Notes: generated by a model not told the origin, from the letters alone. A stretch of DNA of 64,000 bases from Skeletonema tropicum (GCA_037178625.1 CM074135.1:2544001-2608000), one strand, 5' to 3'. Shown: positions 46,427 to 58,127, numbered from the stretch's first letter. Numbers and translations: made by a program.

Positions 46427-46907
46427 TCAATTTGGACCACCTTCAATATCATTAATATCAGGAACAATTTCATTCCCTCTAAAATCCTTCCATCTACCCA
46501 TTGGTCCAACTCTGACGTCACCTCTTCCACTCTTGAGTAATTGCTCATTGAATAACATTTCACCCACATTTTGTGCTCCTATCGATGCCCCCATGTTAGG
46601 TGCTTTTGATGCTGCTTGTGTTGTTGTTGTATTGGATGCATCATCGTTATTCGATTCGGATAATATTGATGATGATGATGATGATGTTTTCGGAAGAATC
46701 TTTTGCTTCTGACTCATTAGTACCATCAGCGAACGATGATTTGAGAGGCGTAGAGGAGAAGAAATGAGTCTGCCTTTTCGACGCTTGGGCTGACTTCTTC
46801 CAAACTAAAGCTGCTGCTGCTGCTGCTGCTGTTCTTGGAGGCAACGAAACGAATGCCAATGGAGGCGCAGCATGGGATGATGATGATGATAATGATAACG
46901 ATGACAT
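46427..46907 (-). CDS. Small protein of unknown function, one frame break
   Basis: Likely start is MSSLSLSSSSSHAAPP at 46907. A Ser/Ala-rich N-terminus (HAAPPLAFVSLPPRT) could be a targeting presequence. The frame shifts within the (gat)n repeat near 46660-46700; the second half reads ASIGAQNVGEMLFNEQLLKS then GRGDVRVGPMGRWKDFRGNE and ends INDIEGGPN. That compact, charged C-terminus looks conserved, but I cannot name the family. It is convergent with lumazine synthase. Confidence 0.5.
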
Positions 46908-47018
46908 TGTATTTTTTGTGTGCAGATGCAGAGGAAAATGATTTTTTTTTATTAAAACATAGAAGCTTGAAAGGTGTTGGCATGACAAACGAACGATGTA
47001 CTGCGCTACGTCACGAAC

Positions 47019-47069
47019 ATGCTTTTCTTGTTTACAATACCAGTGATACTTAGTTTACCGTAGCACAGA
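47019..47069 (+). repeat. Dispersed repeat, copy 1
   Basis: This ~50-base stretch (atgcttttcttgtttacaat, then cagtgata and tagtttaccgtagcac) recurs at 60161-60210 with a few changes. It precedes the sulfotransferase-like gene. Confidence 0.6.
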
Positions 47070-47194
47070 AAAAATGATACTTAAACATTACTCATAATAA
47101 AAAATAATATAATATCATGCATGGTCTGGTAACCATTAAATAATATATAACCATGTGATAGTAATGCTATCTCATCACTAAAGTATCTCATCTT

Positions 47195-48238
47195 TTGCAT
47201 GCTTTGATGAAGTTCTCCAACTCCAAGCTCGACCCGCCCTCCTTCTCTTCCTCCTCGATCAGTCAAAATCAATCTCTTGACAGACGAAGAGACAACTCGA
47301 CACTCACCAAAAAATTGGTCGTCCTCCTTTTGCTAGTGGCCATTCCATTGCTACTCTTCAATGTTGGAATGATACAGCGCTCGCTGTTATGTCATGGAAA
47401 TTCTTCGTCTTCTTTTGACTATTCAATGACAATGAATGCTACAACGACAACAGCAAAACAAGTCCTACCAACAGCTGCCACACATCCACGTCCACCCACC
47501 CCCTTCAACTGCGGAGTCGTACTTTTCTACCACATTCCCACTACAGGTGGAAGCTCCATTGTGCATTGTTTACTTGAATATGCTCGTCCAGAAAATGGCA
47601 ATGTAACCTTCTATTCCATGTGGGGGAGGAAATGGTCCCATCAAGAGCAAGAAAAAGTACGACAATCCTTTATTAAAGGGATGGATGCCCATGTGTCGAA
47701 TTTGGGTGAGCATGAATGGCGTGCGGGGCAAATACACTTCGCCGATCCGCCATTGAACACCTCGGAACATTTATGGTATAAATGGAGGTCCACCGTTGAA
47801 GCACAAGGATGTCAAATGATCAATGCAATTATGTTCCGTGATCCTCTCAATCACGCCATGGCAGAAAAGAAAGTAGTAGAGAGGAGAGCCAGGACAACCG
47901 TGTTGGATTATTTCTTGTACAATGACGCTATCGGACTACGCAACTCTACCAATGTCACCAAGGAAGAAAAAGTGCAACGGGGTATGGAATTGTTAGAACG
48001 TCACTTTGATGTAGTGAGTGTTGGTGATCATTCAAAATTTATGAAGGATATGTTGAATTATACCGGATGGAAATATTTGGACATGCCGCATAAGAATGTT
48101 TATCCTAATACATTGGGTTTTACCAAGAAAGAGGTGGAAGCATTGTATAAGTCATTGGTTAAGAACGGGGATGTGGACTTTGTGGATGCGGTGAAGCTGC
48201 GGTACAGTGGTTATTTATCGTATCTGTCTGGTATATGA
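47195..48238 (+). CDS. Sulfotransferase-like type II membrane protein
   Basis: 347 residues. A short cytosolic N-terminus is followed by one membrane segment (KLVVLLLLVAIPLLLFNVGM, ~residues 40-59) and a lumenal domain with several N-glycosylation sequons. VLFYHIPTTGGSSIVHCLLEY matches the 5'-phosphosulfate-binding loop that opens Golgi sulfotransferases, and INAIMFRDPLNHAMAEKK the 3'-phosphate-binding region. The end DAVKLRYSGYLSYL follows the usual C-terminal helix. It would transfer sulfate from PAPS to a glycan in the Golgi; the substrate is unknown. The true start may be the second Met (residue 5). No introns. Confidence 0.72.
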   Translation: MHALMKFSNSKLDPPSFSSSSISQNQSLDRRRDNSTLTKKLVVLLLLVAIPLLLFNVGMIQRSLLCHGNSSSSFDYSMTMNATTTTAKQVLPTAATHPRPPTPFNCGVVLFYHIPTTGGSSIVHCLLEYARPENGNVTFYSMWGRKWSHQEQEKVRQSFIKGMDAHVSNLGEHEWRAGQIHFADPPLNTSEHLWYKWRSTVEAQGCQMINAIMFRDPLNHAMAEKKVVERRARTTVLDYFLYNDAIGLRNSTNVTKEEKVQRGMELLERHFDVVSVGDHSKFMKDMLNYTGWKYLDMPHKNVYPNTLGFTKKEVEALYKSLVKNGDVDFVDAVKLRYSGYLSYLSGI

Positions 48239-49077
48239 ATAGATGGAAGTGGAGCTCTATTCACTGCGAGAAGGAACAGAGAATGAAGTCGTCTTTTTTG
48301 CTTAGCATGCATTCAAATAATTATTGTGTATGTATATAGTGTTGTCTTGTCAGGAATACTGCACTGCTCTACGCTTGCATCCTTTATTTGATATTCTCTG
48401 CCTTCCTTTTCCAAGCCTGATAACGTTCACAAAGACAAAGAGCTGGCATTCATGCTTCTCATGCTTCCGTCCATGAGCTTGTCGTTGTATCCATTGCACC
48501 TCTTCTTTGTTCTTATTGTACTTTGCTTGTTATATTCAAGAGAGCACTGTCTGCAGTAGCTAAAAAGTATTACTTTGACTCCCACACAAACTTTGTCAGG
48601 AGTAAAGTGTTGCTTGCGTTTGGCATGACAAACGAACATTGTAACTGTCGCTTCAGACTCTCATGTGTCACGAAAGAGAAGCCCAGTTGCCAGTTGATGT
48701 CTGTCAATCCCAGCCCAACACGAGCCAAAAGACTGCCTGTTAGTTGCTTTGTACAAAGTTTGCTAACTCAACGCAGCAACAAATCAACAACTATTAATAA
48801 CTGTCATCTTATTAAATCTCTTGAATCAACTGGACAGCATCAACATCTACAACTTACAAGGCAAAGAAAAGCATTATTTGCAACGCTTCATCTCTAGATT
48901 TAGATTTAGAATCCGAAGACGCTCTGATCGAAGACAGTCTCTTTCAAACGAAGAATATACTATGAGTCATTCATTGAATAGACCCATTGACAGAAATAGA
49001 ACACCACCTCAAAATTGCAATAGAAGAAGAAATACATTATCATCATCGAGAAGAAGAAGACCCCTCGGGGTAATATC
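48239..49077. other. Intergenic region, no supported gene
   Basis: Two overlapping plus-strand frames (48523-48897 and 48821-49099) lack domains. Near 48620 there is a short match (tggcatgacaaacgaac) to sequence at 46979. It is probably the 5' region of the phosphodiesterase gene. Confidence 0.5.
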
Positions 49078-52000
49078 ATGTTACGATCTTGCACTTTAAT
49101 ACCGAAATACTTGACCAATAAGATCAAGAATGCTGCTAATCTTCCCAAATCGGAAGCAAAGGTGGCTGCAGCAACGCCTACAAAATCAATAACGAACAAA
49201 TCTGAAAGACCTCAAGGCACAAGAGAAAGAGAGGTGCGCACGAGCAAAAGCGCTCTTTCGTCTCTTTCATTCTCAACATTTGGAGATAGTTATACGGATG
49301 ATGATAATGTGTGTGTGGCAGAGAATAGCGATGACAGAGGAAGCTTCGCTTTTACTCGTGGTCAAAATATTAAGAAGGCACCATCTGTTGGCACGTCTAG
49401 GTTATTGAAAACTTCCAAATTGTGTCAAGGACGGCTAGTCGCCCGTACCCTACCGAAGAAGTATGCTGAATATGACAGTCATAAGCCTGCTACACGAATT
49501 GATCCAACTGGCTCTATTGCGTTGCTAGAAGAGTGGCAAAAAGAACATGGAATAAGAAGTGGAGTTCAAGATACGGATGATGGAGGAGAATGCATCCGAC
49601 CATCAGAACAAGAATCGTCAATTGATGAAGATGACGATGAGGATGGAGCGTTAGTGCTTGACCTCTATCTCCTCCGGACATCTTTTCTAGGCGGGCAAAT
49701 AGACAACAACCAGACACCGACCACTGCTCAACGAGAACAACAAGTAAATGCATTAATTGTATCCTATGACCTGTCAAGGAATGTGTCAAGCCACGCAAGA
49801 ATCAGCACAGAGGATAGTACATCCATCTCCACCGATATGTCAGCTGCAAAGGATGGCTGTTACTTTTCAGATAAAGTATTCCATTTGCATATGAACCGAT
49901 CTTCAACAGAACTGATGTCAAGAACTCTGCGCCGGCTCGAGCTGTCCGCAACCAGGAAACTTCAATCATTTCGCCCATTGTCTAGCAGGAAGAAGAGCAA
50001 TGGGGGGAAAGAGGCAAATCTGGCACTAATCAACAAGGTGACTTCATCGAAGTTGATACTGCTAGATAATGAGCTGAAAAATGAATTGGTGAATGACGGG
50101 TATACTGATGGATACAATTACTGCTCAGATGTTGATTTAACTGGACTGAGTAGCTCTGATATTCTGTGCAATATTTCTTCAAATCGCCGCTGGGGCGTAG
50201 CTTTGACAGTTCCCGCAGCTATTCTCCCTTGGATCAACCAAGATCAAAGCTTGGACAGAGAGAAACAAGCTAGTGACGGCTCCTCGTCAGAAACGGCAGA
50301 TGAGAGTTCTTGTTCGTCAGTCGACTTCAACGTGCTTGAAACGATTTTCATCGACATTGTACACAATCCACCAACGGTGCTTGAGGTGCAGACTTTCGAG
50401 AACTTCACGGCACGAAACTTCGTTGGCGTTCCAATAGTTGCAGAGACTAGCCTAATTTACGCTACAAGAGCAATCGTCACCTGGTTTGTCGATGGGAACG
50501 TTGTTGCGAACGATTCGAAGTCGTATACCCCGGTGGAAGAAGATATTGGTAAGAGCGTATCGATACTGATAACTCCCGTGAGGCCGGGTCACGATGGAGA
50601 GGGTTGTGAAGAAGCATATGAATTTATGAATGCGGTGGAGCCTCTGCCATTAATGCCAATCATGAAGCTGAGGGAAGAATGGAGTCGCGTAGATGTCGTT
50701 GCGAGGGATGGTGGTAACAACCTTCGAGTCCTCACAGTAAGTTCCGTAGCATGAAATGAAACAGCTGTTAAAATGGAGCAAGCATCAAACTAACTCTCTG
50801 TTTGTTGGAATATAGTACAATATTCTGGCTGACCTTTACGCAGGTAGAGAATTGGATCAGCAGCTGATGTATTCTCATTGCGATATGACAGATCTCATGA
50901 GAAGTAGAAGGATGCCGGTGAGTAGAAAGACAATTTTTCTCGTCATTCATGTCACTTGGATACCCGAATATGGAACTAACTGCATCAAATTCCTGTTATC
51001 AAAGATGATTATTGCCGAGATTCTATCATATAACGCTGACATAATCTGCTTGCAAGAAGTCGATGCATCCATTCACAATTCTTTAATCTGCCCAGTCCTA
51101 AGGACAAGAGGCTATCAAGGTTTCTACTCAAATAAGGTTACGTCTCAGCAAGAAGGCTGCTCTCTATTTTGGTCCACCTCGGTATTCGAAATGGCTACGG
51201 CAGAAGATATGCAAGAATTTCCACTGAGATCTCTCCTCACTAAAGATGCTTCGTTGGATGAGAGCGAGTATTACAATGCCAAATCCACAGTTCGAGATAT
51301 TGTTGAGTTGGAAAGATGGGAGAGCATAAATGGCATTCGACAACTACTTGAAGAACATGACGAAGTTAGACGCGTCTATGCGGATTCAGTAGGTCAAATC
51401 CTGCAAGTAGTGCGATTGTCTCCCAAGCAATCTACTTCTTCCGAACAAGGCCGATCATCTAAGCCAAATAGCATTGTTGTGGCCAATACCCATCTTTTCT
51501 ACCACCCGAGTAAGTGTGCAGAGATGAGTCGTATTTCGTTTTTGACATACTTTCCTTTCTTACCATGTCTTGTTTTTATCTCTAGTGGCAGGTCACATCC
51601 GATTGTTGCAAGCCTTTGCTATTTGTCACAAGCTTGACCAAATACGTCGAAAGGACCCTGAAAGACCAGCTCCTCTTCTCATTTGCGGTGATTTCAATTC
51701 CGATCCACTGAGTGGTGAGTTTGTATAGTAACGTGTCCTTCGTCGTTCTCCTGTGTATCATTCTTATCACATAACACTCATGTCTTCGATCTTTAGGTGC
51801 TGTAAGATTGCTCACTAATCGGTCAGTTCTTCCTCATGAAAATGACTGCTGGAAGCATTTAAATGAGTACAGGTGGGAATGTGGTGATTCTGATTACATG
51901 ATGGAGCATGGCTTCATTGGCAACTATGACCCCGACGACACCCTCTCTTGTTGCATCGAAGAGGATTTCGTTGATGCTCATTGCGACGAGGCGTCTATAA

Positions 52001-52320
52001 TCGAATCGATGGGCTCTGATGACAGCATAGGCGATGTGAGCCCTCCAGCAATAGTCCTACCATCTTGTTTCCCCATACTAATTTCAGGCGTGAATATTCC
52101 ATCATTTACGAACTACGCTACTGACTTTGTAGAGACATTGGACTATATTTTTGCTTCCGAGCCGTCTGTGCAAGAGCCATTTGGATTCAGACCGAAAGGA
52201 GAAGCACCAATGCCATCAGATGAATTGGTGAAACAGTATGTTGCCATGCCGAATAAAGCTATGCCTAGCGACCACGTGTCTCTAGTTTGTGACTTTGATT
52301 GGGTTAAGAAAGAACAGTAG
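49078..52320 (+). CDS. EEP-family phosphodiesterase (PDE12/CCR4-like), five exons
   Basis: Exons: 49078-50736, 50816-50917, 51005-51509, 51586-51714, 51797-52320; introns of 76-87 bases, all GT-AG, keeping frame. The first ~440 residues are Ser/Thr-rich and unrecognised, then an immunoglobulin-like part (VTWFVDGNVVANDSKSYTP) precedes the nuclease. Catalytic motifs: YNILADLYAG, AEILSYNADIICLQEVD (catalytic Glu), VVANTHLFYHP, LLICGDFNSDPLSG (Asp/Asn) and MPSDHVSLVCDF (Asp-His). The order and the preceding domain resemble 2'-phosphodiesterase 12 and CCR4-type deadenylases that remove poly(A). A start further upstream cannot be excluded. Localisation is unclear; the N-terminus is basic. Confidence 0.85.
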
Positions 52321-52491
52321 AATAAATGTGGACATCAAAAATAGAAACTTATTGATTAGATTGACACTGTTTCATATGGTACCTGTGACAATTGCTTGTT
52401 CATTCTCGTAACCAGTCGCACTTCAGTATTTCATAGAACTCTCGTAATCGTTTCGCCTCTCTCACACCGTGGGAGCACCAGGATCACTCAT

Positions 52492-54099
52492 TTACACATT
52501 GGGCACATAATAATAATAAGAGGACGCTTTCTGCTGAACTTTCTCCGATGCGTCTAGTGCTGCAATTTCAGCTTCAATCTCCTCTAACATGGCCTCAAGA
52601 TGAGCAGTTTGCTGTTGCAGACACTGCATCTTGTTCACCGTGGAGAATAGCGCTGCAATCGAAGAAATCAAAGCCACATACACTTCGCCTTGCCCATGAT
52701 GACGACTAATAAGTTCTAGGACTTCAGGCAAATAGATGGGCTTGATCTCACTGAACAGCGCCGCATTGCACTGACTGATTCCAAGCTGACGACGAAGTGC
52801 TGATCTATTCTGGCTGTTCAATTGAAATTGGATTACCTTCTCCTTCCCAGCACTAGGATTATCCGCGTGCTCACCATTTTTGCAATTAATAGTGAGAGCG
52901 AGCTCTATCTGTTGCCAAACCTCACCACTGAAATCTTCGTCGGATGGAGATGAATGCAAGTATTGCAAGGTATGATTTGATTGAAGCGTTCTGCTGATGC
53001 TCGAGACGTCGTTCAGCAGTTCGAGCATCAGTTTAGTCCCCTCCTGCGTTATTCCGGGGTTCTCTTCTAAAGCAAGAGTCCTCAATGATATATACATTGT
53101 TTTGTAGGGCTCTGGTAATGGTTGCGAGTCCGTCATCATCGATTTTATTGCGTCGAAGAAAAAGTCCAAGCAACGCCGAATCTCTCCGCTGCAACAACTT
53201 CGCTATTTCACGGCATCCATCTGCGTCGATACCATTATCACAAAAATGCAGAAAAAGCAAGTTTTGGGGGATAAATGAACCATCAATTGCAATAGAGGCT
53301 AGACCACAGCGTTTGCAAACAAGGTCTTCAATGGAGCTATTTCTCAGCGCTTCAAACAGCAAGCTGAATCCTTCTGACGTCACATTGTTGCCGCCGATAT
53401 CCAACCATGTAACATTTGAATCCTGTAATGATGTCATCAAACCCTGTATGCCATCTTGACGAAGCCAATTGTCACTCAAATATAAGTTTTCTAACTTCTT
53501 CGGGAGAGCTTCGTTCTCAATCTCAATAGATTCAATGCCGCATCTAGAGCAATTCAGATGATCGATCGGGCTATTTTGTAATGCTCGAATGAGTGTGTAG
53601 AAACCTTCCGATTGTATATCATTGTTTTGGAGGTCCAGCTCTTTTAGATTGTTCGTATTCTGCAAAAATGGAACCATGCTCCGCATTCCAACGGCACTCA
53701 ATCCATTACAACTTTAATAAAGACTGGCGATACTACTGCTTTTTGTCAAACCTCGGAAGAATGATACCATCTTTTGCTCGTCCGGAAATCCATAATGAAA
53801 GTCTTGACTATTTGAGCAGTATAATGCCGCTATTTGGCTGTGTTATTAGCTATGATCCCACCCAGTTGCTCCCAGTCAGTGATTGTACGAACATAATCTG
53901 CAACATCACCGATGACCATACCCGTCAACGTAGGATCATTTTCCTTCAACTGGCGGAATATCTCCCTCGCTCTCTGATATCCATGGGCCATCTCAACCAT
54001 CGCCTCCAAATCATCATCATCTATGAACTCCTCCACAACAAAAATACTGCCAACAGAAGTATCATCCTCATGCTCACTTTCGCTGGAGCTGCTTGACAT
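52492..54099 (-). pseudogene. Diverged LRR (RI-type) family member with a stop and frame breaks
   Basis: Related to the island LRRs but more distant. The N-terminus (MSSSSSESEHEDDTSVGS, DWEQLGGIIANNT) starts at 54099; the sense shifts near 53830, passes an in-frame TAA at 53714-53716, resumes as LSAVGMRSMVPFLQNTNNLK with about nine RI-type repeats to 53100, shifts again near 53100, and ends with the family module IKPIYLPEVLELISRHHGQG, ALISSIAALFSTVN and a coiled coil. One stop plus two shifts could be decay or indels; the stop argues for decay, but a single-base error could also produce it. It lacks the basic SKRRR end. Confidence 0.6.
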
Positions 54100-54432
54100 T
54101 TTGATTGACCGTGACCGTGGCTGACGAAAATACTGGCTCTTGAACTAATTAATGAGCTCTTGCTGTCATCTTGATGGCATTTGCTGCTCGTCTTCGTAGC
54201 ATTTGTATTCAGAAATGAAAATACGGCCCCGCGGGGCTGGCATTTCAAAGACTTCATATATCAGAAAGGAACAAAGGACGGGACTCAAATCCATACTCTA
54301 GTGATAGAAACACATTATTCTATCTCTTGGTCTTTGAGAAATTATGAATGCATTCAAATTCATCGCCAATTATTGGATGTATACAACATAATGATAATGT
54401 ACATGAGTAGCCAGCTAGAACGTCCATCAATC
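54100..54432. other. Short intergenic region
   Basis: Upstream of the diverged LRR gene and downstream of the SET gene. No gene or repeat is recognised. Confidence 0.5.
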
Positions 54433-55380
54433 CTACACAACATCATCCCCCTCCAGCCAATAATCATCCCCATAATCAAAACACAACTCCTCTCCCACCT
54501 CAATATCCCTACTCGCCACAAACCAAACTCGTGGCTCCCCATTATAACTCTCATGAACACTCTTCGGATTACAATTATTCTTTGGTGGAGAAGCATGATT
54601 TAGAAACCGTGTCCATAAACTTTTGTATTCGTCTTCGGCATCGACGTAGATACGTTGGTTGGTTTCGAAGTTGTTGCTTTTTGTGGGAGGGATGGTAATG
54701 CCGTAGACATAGCATCCTGTTAATGATTGACCACGCTCGATTCTTGACTGAATCCATTCGTCATCTTCTGCAGTCTTTGTTTGTGACGATAGATATCGTC
54801 GATCTTTGACTTGTTCCGTGAATACTTCGCCTTTGTATTCACCAATGAATTCACCTTTGGGGATTGGAATGGTGGTGATTACACCAAGGCCTTTGTTTGG
54901 GAAGGGATGGAGAGTTAGATGTGCTGGGAGAGACTGTCGAGCGGGTGTATCCATTGGAACTGGTGAGGGTGGCGGTTGCGCAGCTGCATGGCTGTCTTCG
55001 TTTGTTTTTGAAGTAGATCGTGAGATTGTACCTAAGGAGTCCAAATAGGATGCCGTCGATGATGTTGGCAGAGCATTCGCTGCCGCCGACGTTGATGCAT
55101 TAGATGATGGTGTATATGCTACAATTGTCCCATAACAAGGGAATGCATTTCTATTCAGAGCAATTGGATTCTTAGTACCCAAATATTGATGTTGATGGCC
55201 ACGCTGATGGAGCAGGAAGGAGGATGCATCTGAAAGTAAACCCGTCACATGATGAGCACTGAACTCGAGTAGACAAACAATGAGCTGTAGCCCGACGAAG
55301 AATGATGCAGAGAAATGCTTATGGTGTATCATTCTAGGATGTATGCCGAGAGCCGAGAAGGAGTGAATAGCAAATAGCAA
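54433..55380 (-). CDS. SET-domain protein
   Basis: 315 residues. A hydrophobic segment FFVGLQLIVCLLEFSAHHV (~residues 26-45) near the N-terminus resembles a signal anchor, then a Ser/Thr/Pro-rich linker, then a SET domain from about residue 155: GLGVITTIPIPKGEFIGEYKG, a short insert, YVDAEDEYKSLWTRFLNHAS (the NH.. substrate/cofactor motif), NCNPK, and ELCFDYGDDYW (catalytic Tyr). It should methylate lysine on a histone or other protein using S-adenosylmethionine. The SET domain stands alone, without pre- or post-SET cysteines. An N-terminal hydrophobic segment is unusual for a nuclear enzyme and suggests an organelle or secretory target, or a too-early start. Confidence 0.82.
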   Translation of the reverse strand: MLFAIHSFSALGIHPRMIHHKHFSASFFVGLQLIVCLLEFSAHHVTGLLSDASSFLLHQRGHQHQYLGTKNPIALNRNAFPCYGTIVAYTPSSNASTSAAANALPTSSTASYLDSLGTISRSTSKTNEDSHAAAQPPPSPVPMDTPARQSLPAHLTLHPFPNKGLGVITTIPIPKGEFIGEYKGEVFTEQVKDRRYLSSQTKTAEDDEWIQSRIERGQSLTGCYVYGITIPPTKSNNFETNQRIYVDAEDEYKSLWTRFLNHASPPKNNCNPKSVHESYNGEPRVWFVASRDIEVGEELCFDYGDDYWLEGDDVV

Positions 55381-55509
55381 TCAGGCTATGATGGAGGTAG
55401 GTGCGTGGAAGGTGGCGCTCGGGCATGCATCATGCATCGGCAAAGGTGACGGACGGAAGGTGGAAGTGGTGCGTGCATGAGACCTGAGAATCGCTAGCTT
55501 TGGCCACTA
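55381..55509. promoter_or_regulatory. SET-gene upstream spacer up to the TA target site
   Basis: This 130-base GC-rich spacer separates the SET gene start from the inverted-repeat element. TA at 55508-55509 is duplicated at 57629-57630 and likely marks the insertion. Confidence 0.4.
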
Positions 55510-56489
55510 TTATGCCGACCACAAAAGCGTGCCACCCCATCCGTTGAGCGAGAAAGGAATCGCTCGACGGATCGAGCTCCAACTTTTTTTAGATTTTTTT
55601 TTTCAATATCTTTGACACAACACATCACACATCAGATCGACATGACGCCGGCAATACCCACACCAAATCATGTAGTAATAGCATTCAATCAACACCACAA
55701 CATAATTCCTAGACCAATTTTCAACGCTGAATCTGATGGTGCAGTCGGCGGTTTGAGATATTCTGAGTCTACGGACGTATCCGTCGTTACATTACTGGCA
55801 TAATTCCACAATGAAAATACATTACTGCTACAAGAAGTACGACGACTATAAACCAGCAATCATGCGTCTAATATCTTCTCGACACCCAAATTAATATACA
55901 ATCGATTGGTACACTACTCGGCTAGAGTGTTCATAATCCGCATGTGGCGACTTATTGGTCACTAAATGTAAATTCGTCATAATATGAGCGAGCGTCAGAG
56001 GACCTATGAGTGCCAATCAATCCATGTCAACACCGATGTCGTGGAGTTTCACCCTTTCAGATCCTTCATATAATTATCCTACGCGAGTGCTGTTGGTAAT
56101 TCGTGCGAAAATACTCGTATTCACTCCAATTAATGTGCTTCTGATCACTACCACCTCAGCTATCAAGATGTTGCAAGCGACTTAGTTCATCTCAGTTAAT
56201 ATGATATCAAGGCTCAAACGACAACATTATTTGGTTCTCAAATCCTTCTGTATGATTTGAAAGTGATGATACAATATTTTTCAACTTAGATTAGGACGTT
56301 AATTACTTGAACGAGTAGAGTAATGAACTCGTTTCGGTTAGACCTTCATCGGCAAGTGTCAACGTGAGACAGCCCCAGGAGCGGGCTGTTCTAATGAATC
56401 TTTTGTATGGTGAACGGAGAAAAATGAAATGAACGGAGAAGTGAACGTCTTTTTCAGACGCGGTTCAATGTCTTTTCAGACAGGAGAAG

Positions 56490-56543
56490 CTTTTGCTCTC
56501 CCGAGCTGAGCTGCCGGAAGGCAGCTCCTCGGGAGAGTAAAAG
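56490..56543. repeat. Strong stem-loop inside the 2.1-kb element
   Basis: Arms 56490-56515 and 56520-56543 (cttttgctctcccgag... / ...ctcgggagagtaaaag) close on a ggaa loop with one two-base bulge. It sits just after the stop codon of the minus-strand retroelement fragment. Confidence 0.65.
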
Positions 56544-56556
56544 GAGGGGAGCTCGA

Positions 56557-57317
56557 TCAGTCAGGATCGGGCTCCCCATCAAAATACTTACTGGCCTCTT
56601 TGCCGGGTTCTTGTATCAGTTTTGCTTTCGTCACAGCTGATCGTATCGTTGGGGCTCCATGATAGGCAATAATAAACTTCTGAATTCGTAGATCTTGTTC
56701 GAAGACTTCTTTGCAGTGGGTGTCGTAGAGACACCGAAGTAGTTTACGAGGGATATCATTTGGATGGAATGTCCAGTGGAGGATGGCCAATTCTTTGTTG
56801 GTAAGAGTAGGCTCTGTTGGTTGTTGTATTGCATTTGCATTTGATTCGATAGATCGTAGGCGTGCATCTGCTTGTAGGATGTACTGCTTGATGACGTGTG
56901 AGTCCCAGCCGCGTTGTACTAGTCTTTTGAAGAGTAATTTAGATTGATTGATGTAGTCAGATTCAAGGGAGTTTTGGCGCTTGTACTGACGCAATAGACT
57001 GTAGGTGACACCTTTCATAATTTGTGGAGAGTGTGCTGAATGCGTTGAAAAATATTGTATCATCACTTTCAAATCATACGTGAGTGTTTGCCCAATAAGT
57101 CGTCTCATCCATTTTATTGCGTCATTAAACACCCAACAGAAGTTGTGGATAACATATTCACCTTTTCCAAAATAGAAAGATAGCAAGGAAAGCTTCGAAA
57201 CGGCAGTACATCGAAGCCCACCCCGGCGGCAAATCCAGGTGAATAATAGTGATGATCATTGATTATGGTATTATCAGCAACAGAGCGTCGAAAAGCCTTC
57301 AAATATAACGACGACAT
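56557..57317 (-). pseudogene. C-terminal fragment of a reverse-transcriptase-type retroelement protein
   Basis: The sense begins near 57317 (AFRRSVADNTIINDHHYYSP), changes frame near 57190 and runs open to 56557. HSAHSPQIMKGVTYSLLRQY, RQNSLESDYINQ, LFKRLVQRGWDSHVIKQY and WTFHPNDIPRKLLRCLYD match the region that follows the RT domain in a group of retroelement proteins common in diatoms (SAHPPG / RQN...DY / RRL..RGW). The RT domain itself is missing. It would not be catalytic. Confidence 0.55.
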
Positions 57318-57628
57318 TGCCGAAAGCGTGGTACATGTAATGGTAAAATTATGCCAGTAATGTAACGACGGATACGTCCGTAGACTCAGAATATCTCAAA
57401 GCGCCGACTGCACCGTCAGATTCAGCCTTGAAAATTGGTCAAGGAATTATGTTGTGGTGTTGATTGGATGCTATTACTACATGATGTGGTGTGGGTATTG
57501 CCGGCATCATGTCGATCTGATGTGTTGTGTCAAAAATTGAAAAAAAAATCTAAAAAAAGTTGGAGCTCGATCCGTCGATTCCTTTCTCGCTCAACGGATG
57601 GGGTGGCACGCTTTTGTGGTCGGCATAA

Positions 57629-58127
57629 TACTGAGAGTTGAAGTTTATTTAACCTTCAAATAGTTTTTAACCTTATTAAATGTCACTTTAGTTTCAATTA
57701 ATTCTCACTCTTCTCGCAACAAAATCGGATTTAGAGGGTCCATCCGTCAAGCAAAGAGAGAGTGTTCCTCGCTCCTCAGAATAGAAGGAAAAAGATAGTT
57801 GATAGATAGTCTTCAAGTGAATTATCAAGTGGATACAACCTTGATACAACTCACTCAAAACTAGGCGTGTCAAAACTCAACTAAATGATCGTATGAAGAG
57901 GAGAAAAGATGATTTGAATTTGGATTGGGGCCTCCACAGTCTAATCTGATTAACTTTGTATTCAGTTATTAACTCGCTTACAAGCATATGCATAGTGTAT
58001 TACACTTACATGTGAATCCTCAGAGAAATATCAAACAAAAAAGAATAGGCAAGTATGTCGTCAGCCTCCTCCTATACATGTTCATTTATAATTACAAATA
58101 GCAAAAACTTAATCGTTGCGTAAGAGA
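57629..58127. other. Intergenic region, nothing recognised
   Basis: AT-rich sequence between the inverted-repeat element and the 3' end of the cyclin gene. Confidence 0.5.

Larger units (their letters stand above)
55510..57628. mobile_element. 2.1-kb element with ~290-bp terminal inverted repeats
   Basis: Left repeat 55510-55805 begins ttatgccgaccacaaaagcg; right repeat 57347-57628 is its reverse complement with scattered substitutions and small indels. TA flanks both ends. Between them lie non-coding sequence with a strong hairpin and a minus-strand remnant of a retroelement protein. Long inverted repeats with a TA duplication suggest a foldback or mariner-like non-autonomous transposon that captured the coding piece. 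Alternatively, it may be two inverted retroelement insertions. Confidence 0.75.

Noticed and set aside
55700..55810. Hammerhead ribozyme in the long inverted repeat
   Set aside because: A ctgatgg occurs, but the invariant CUGAUGA and GAAA core is not present.
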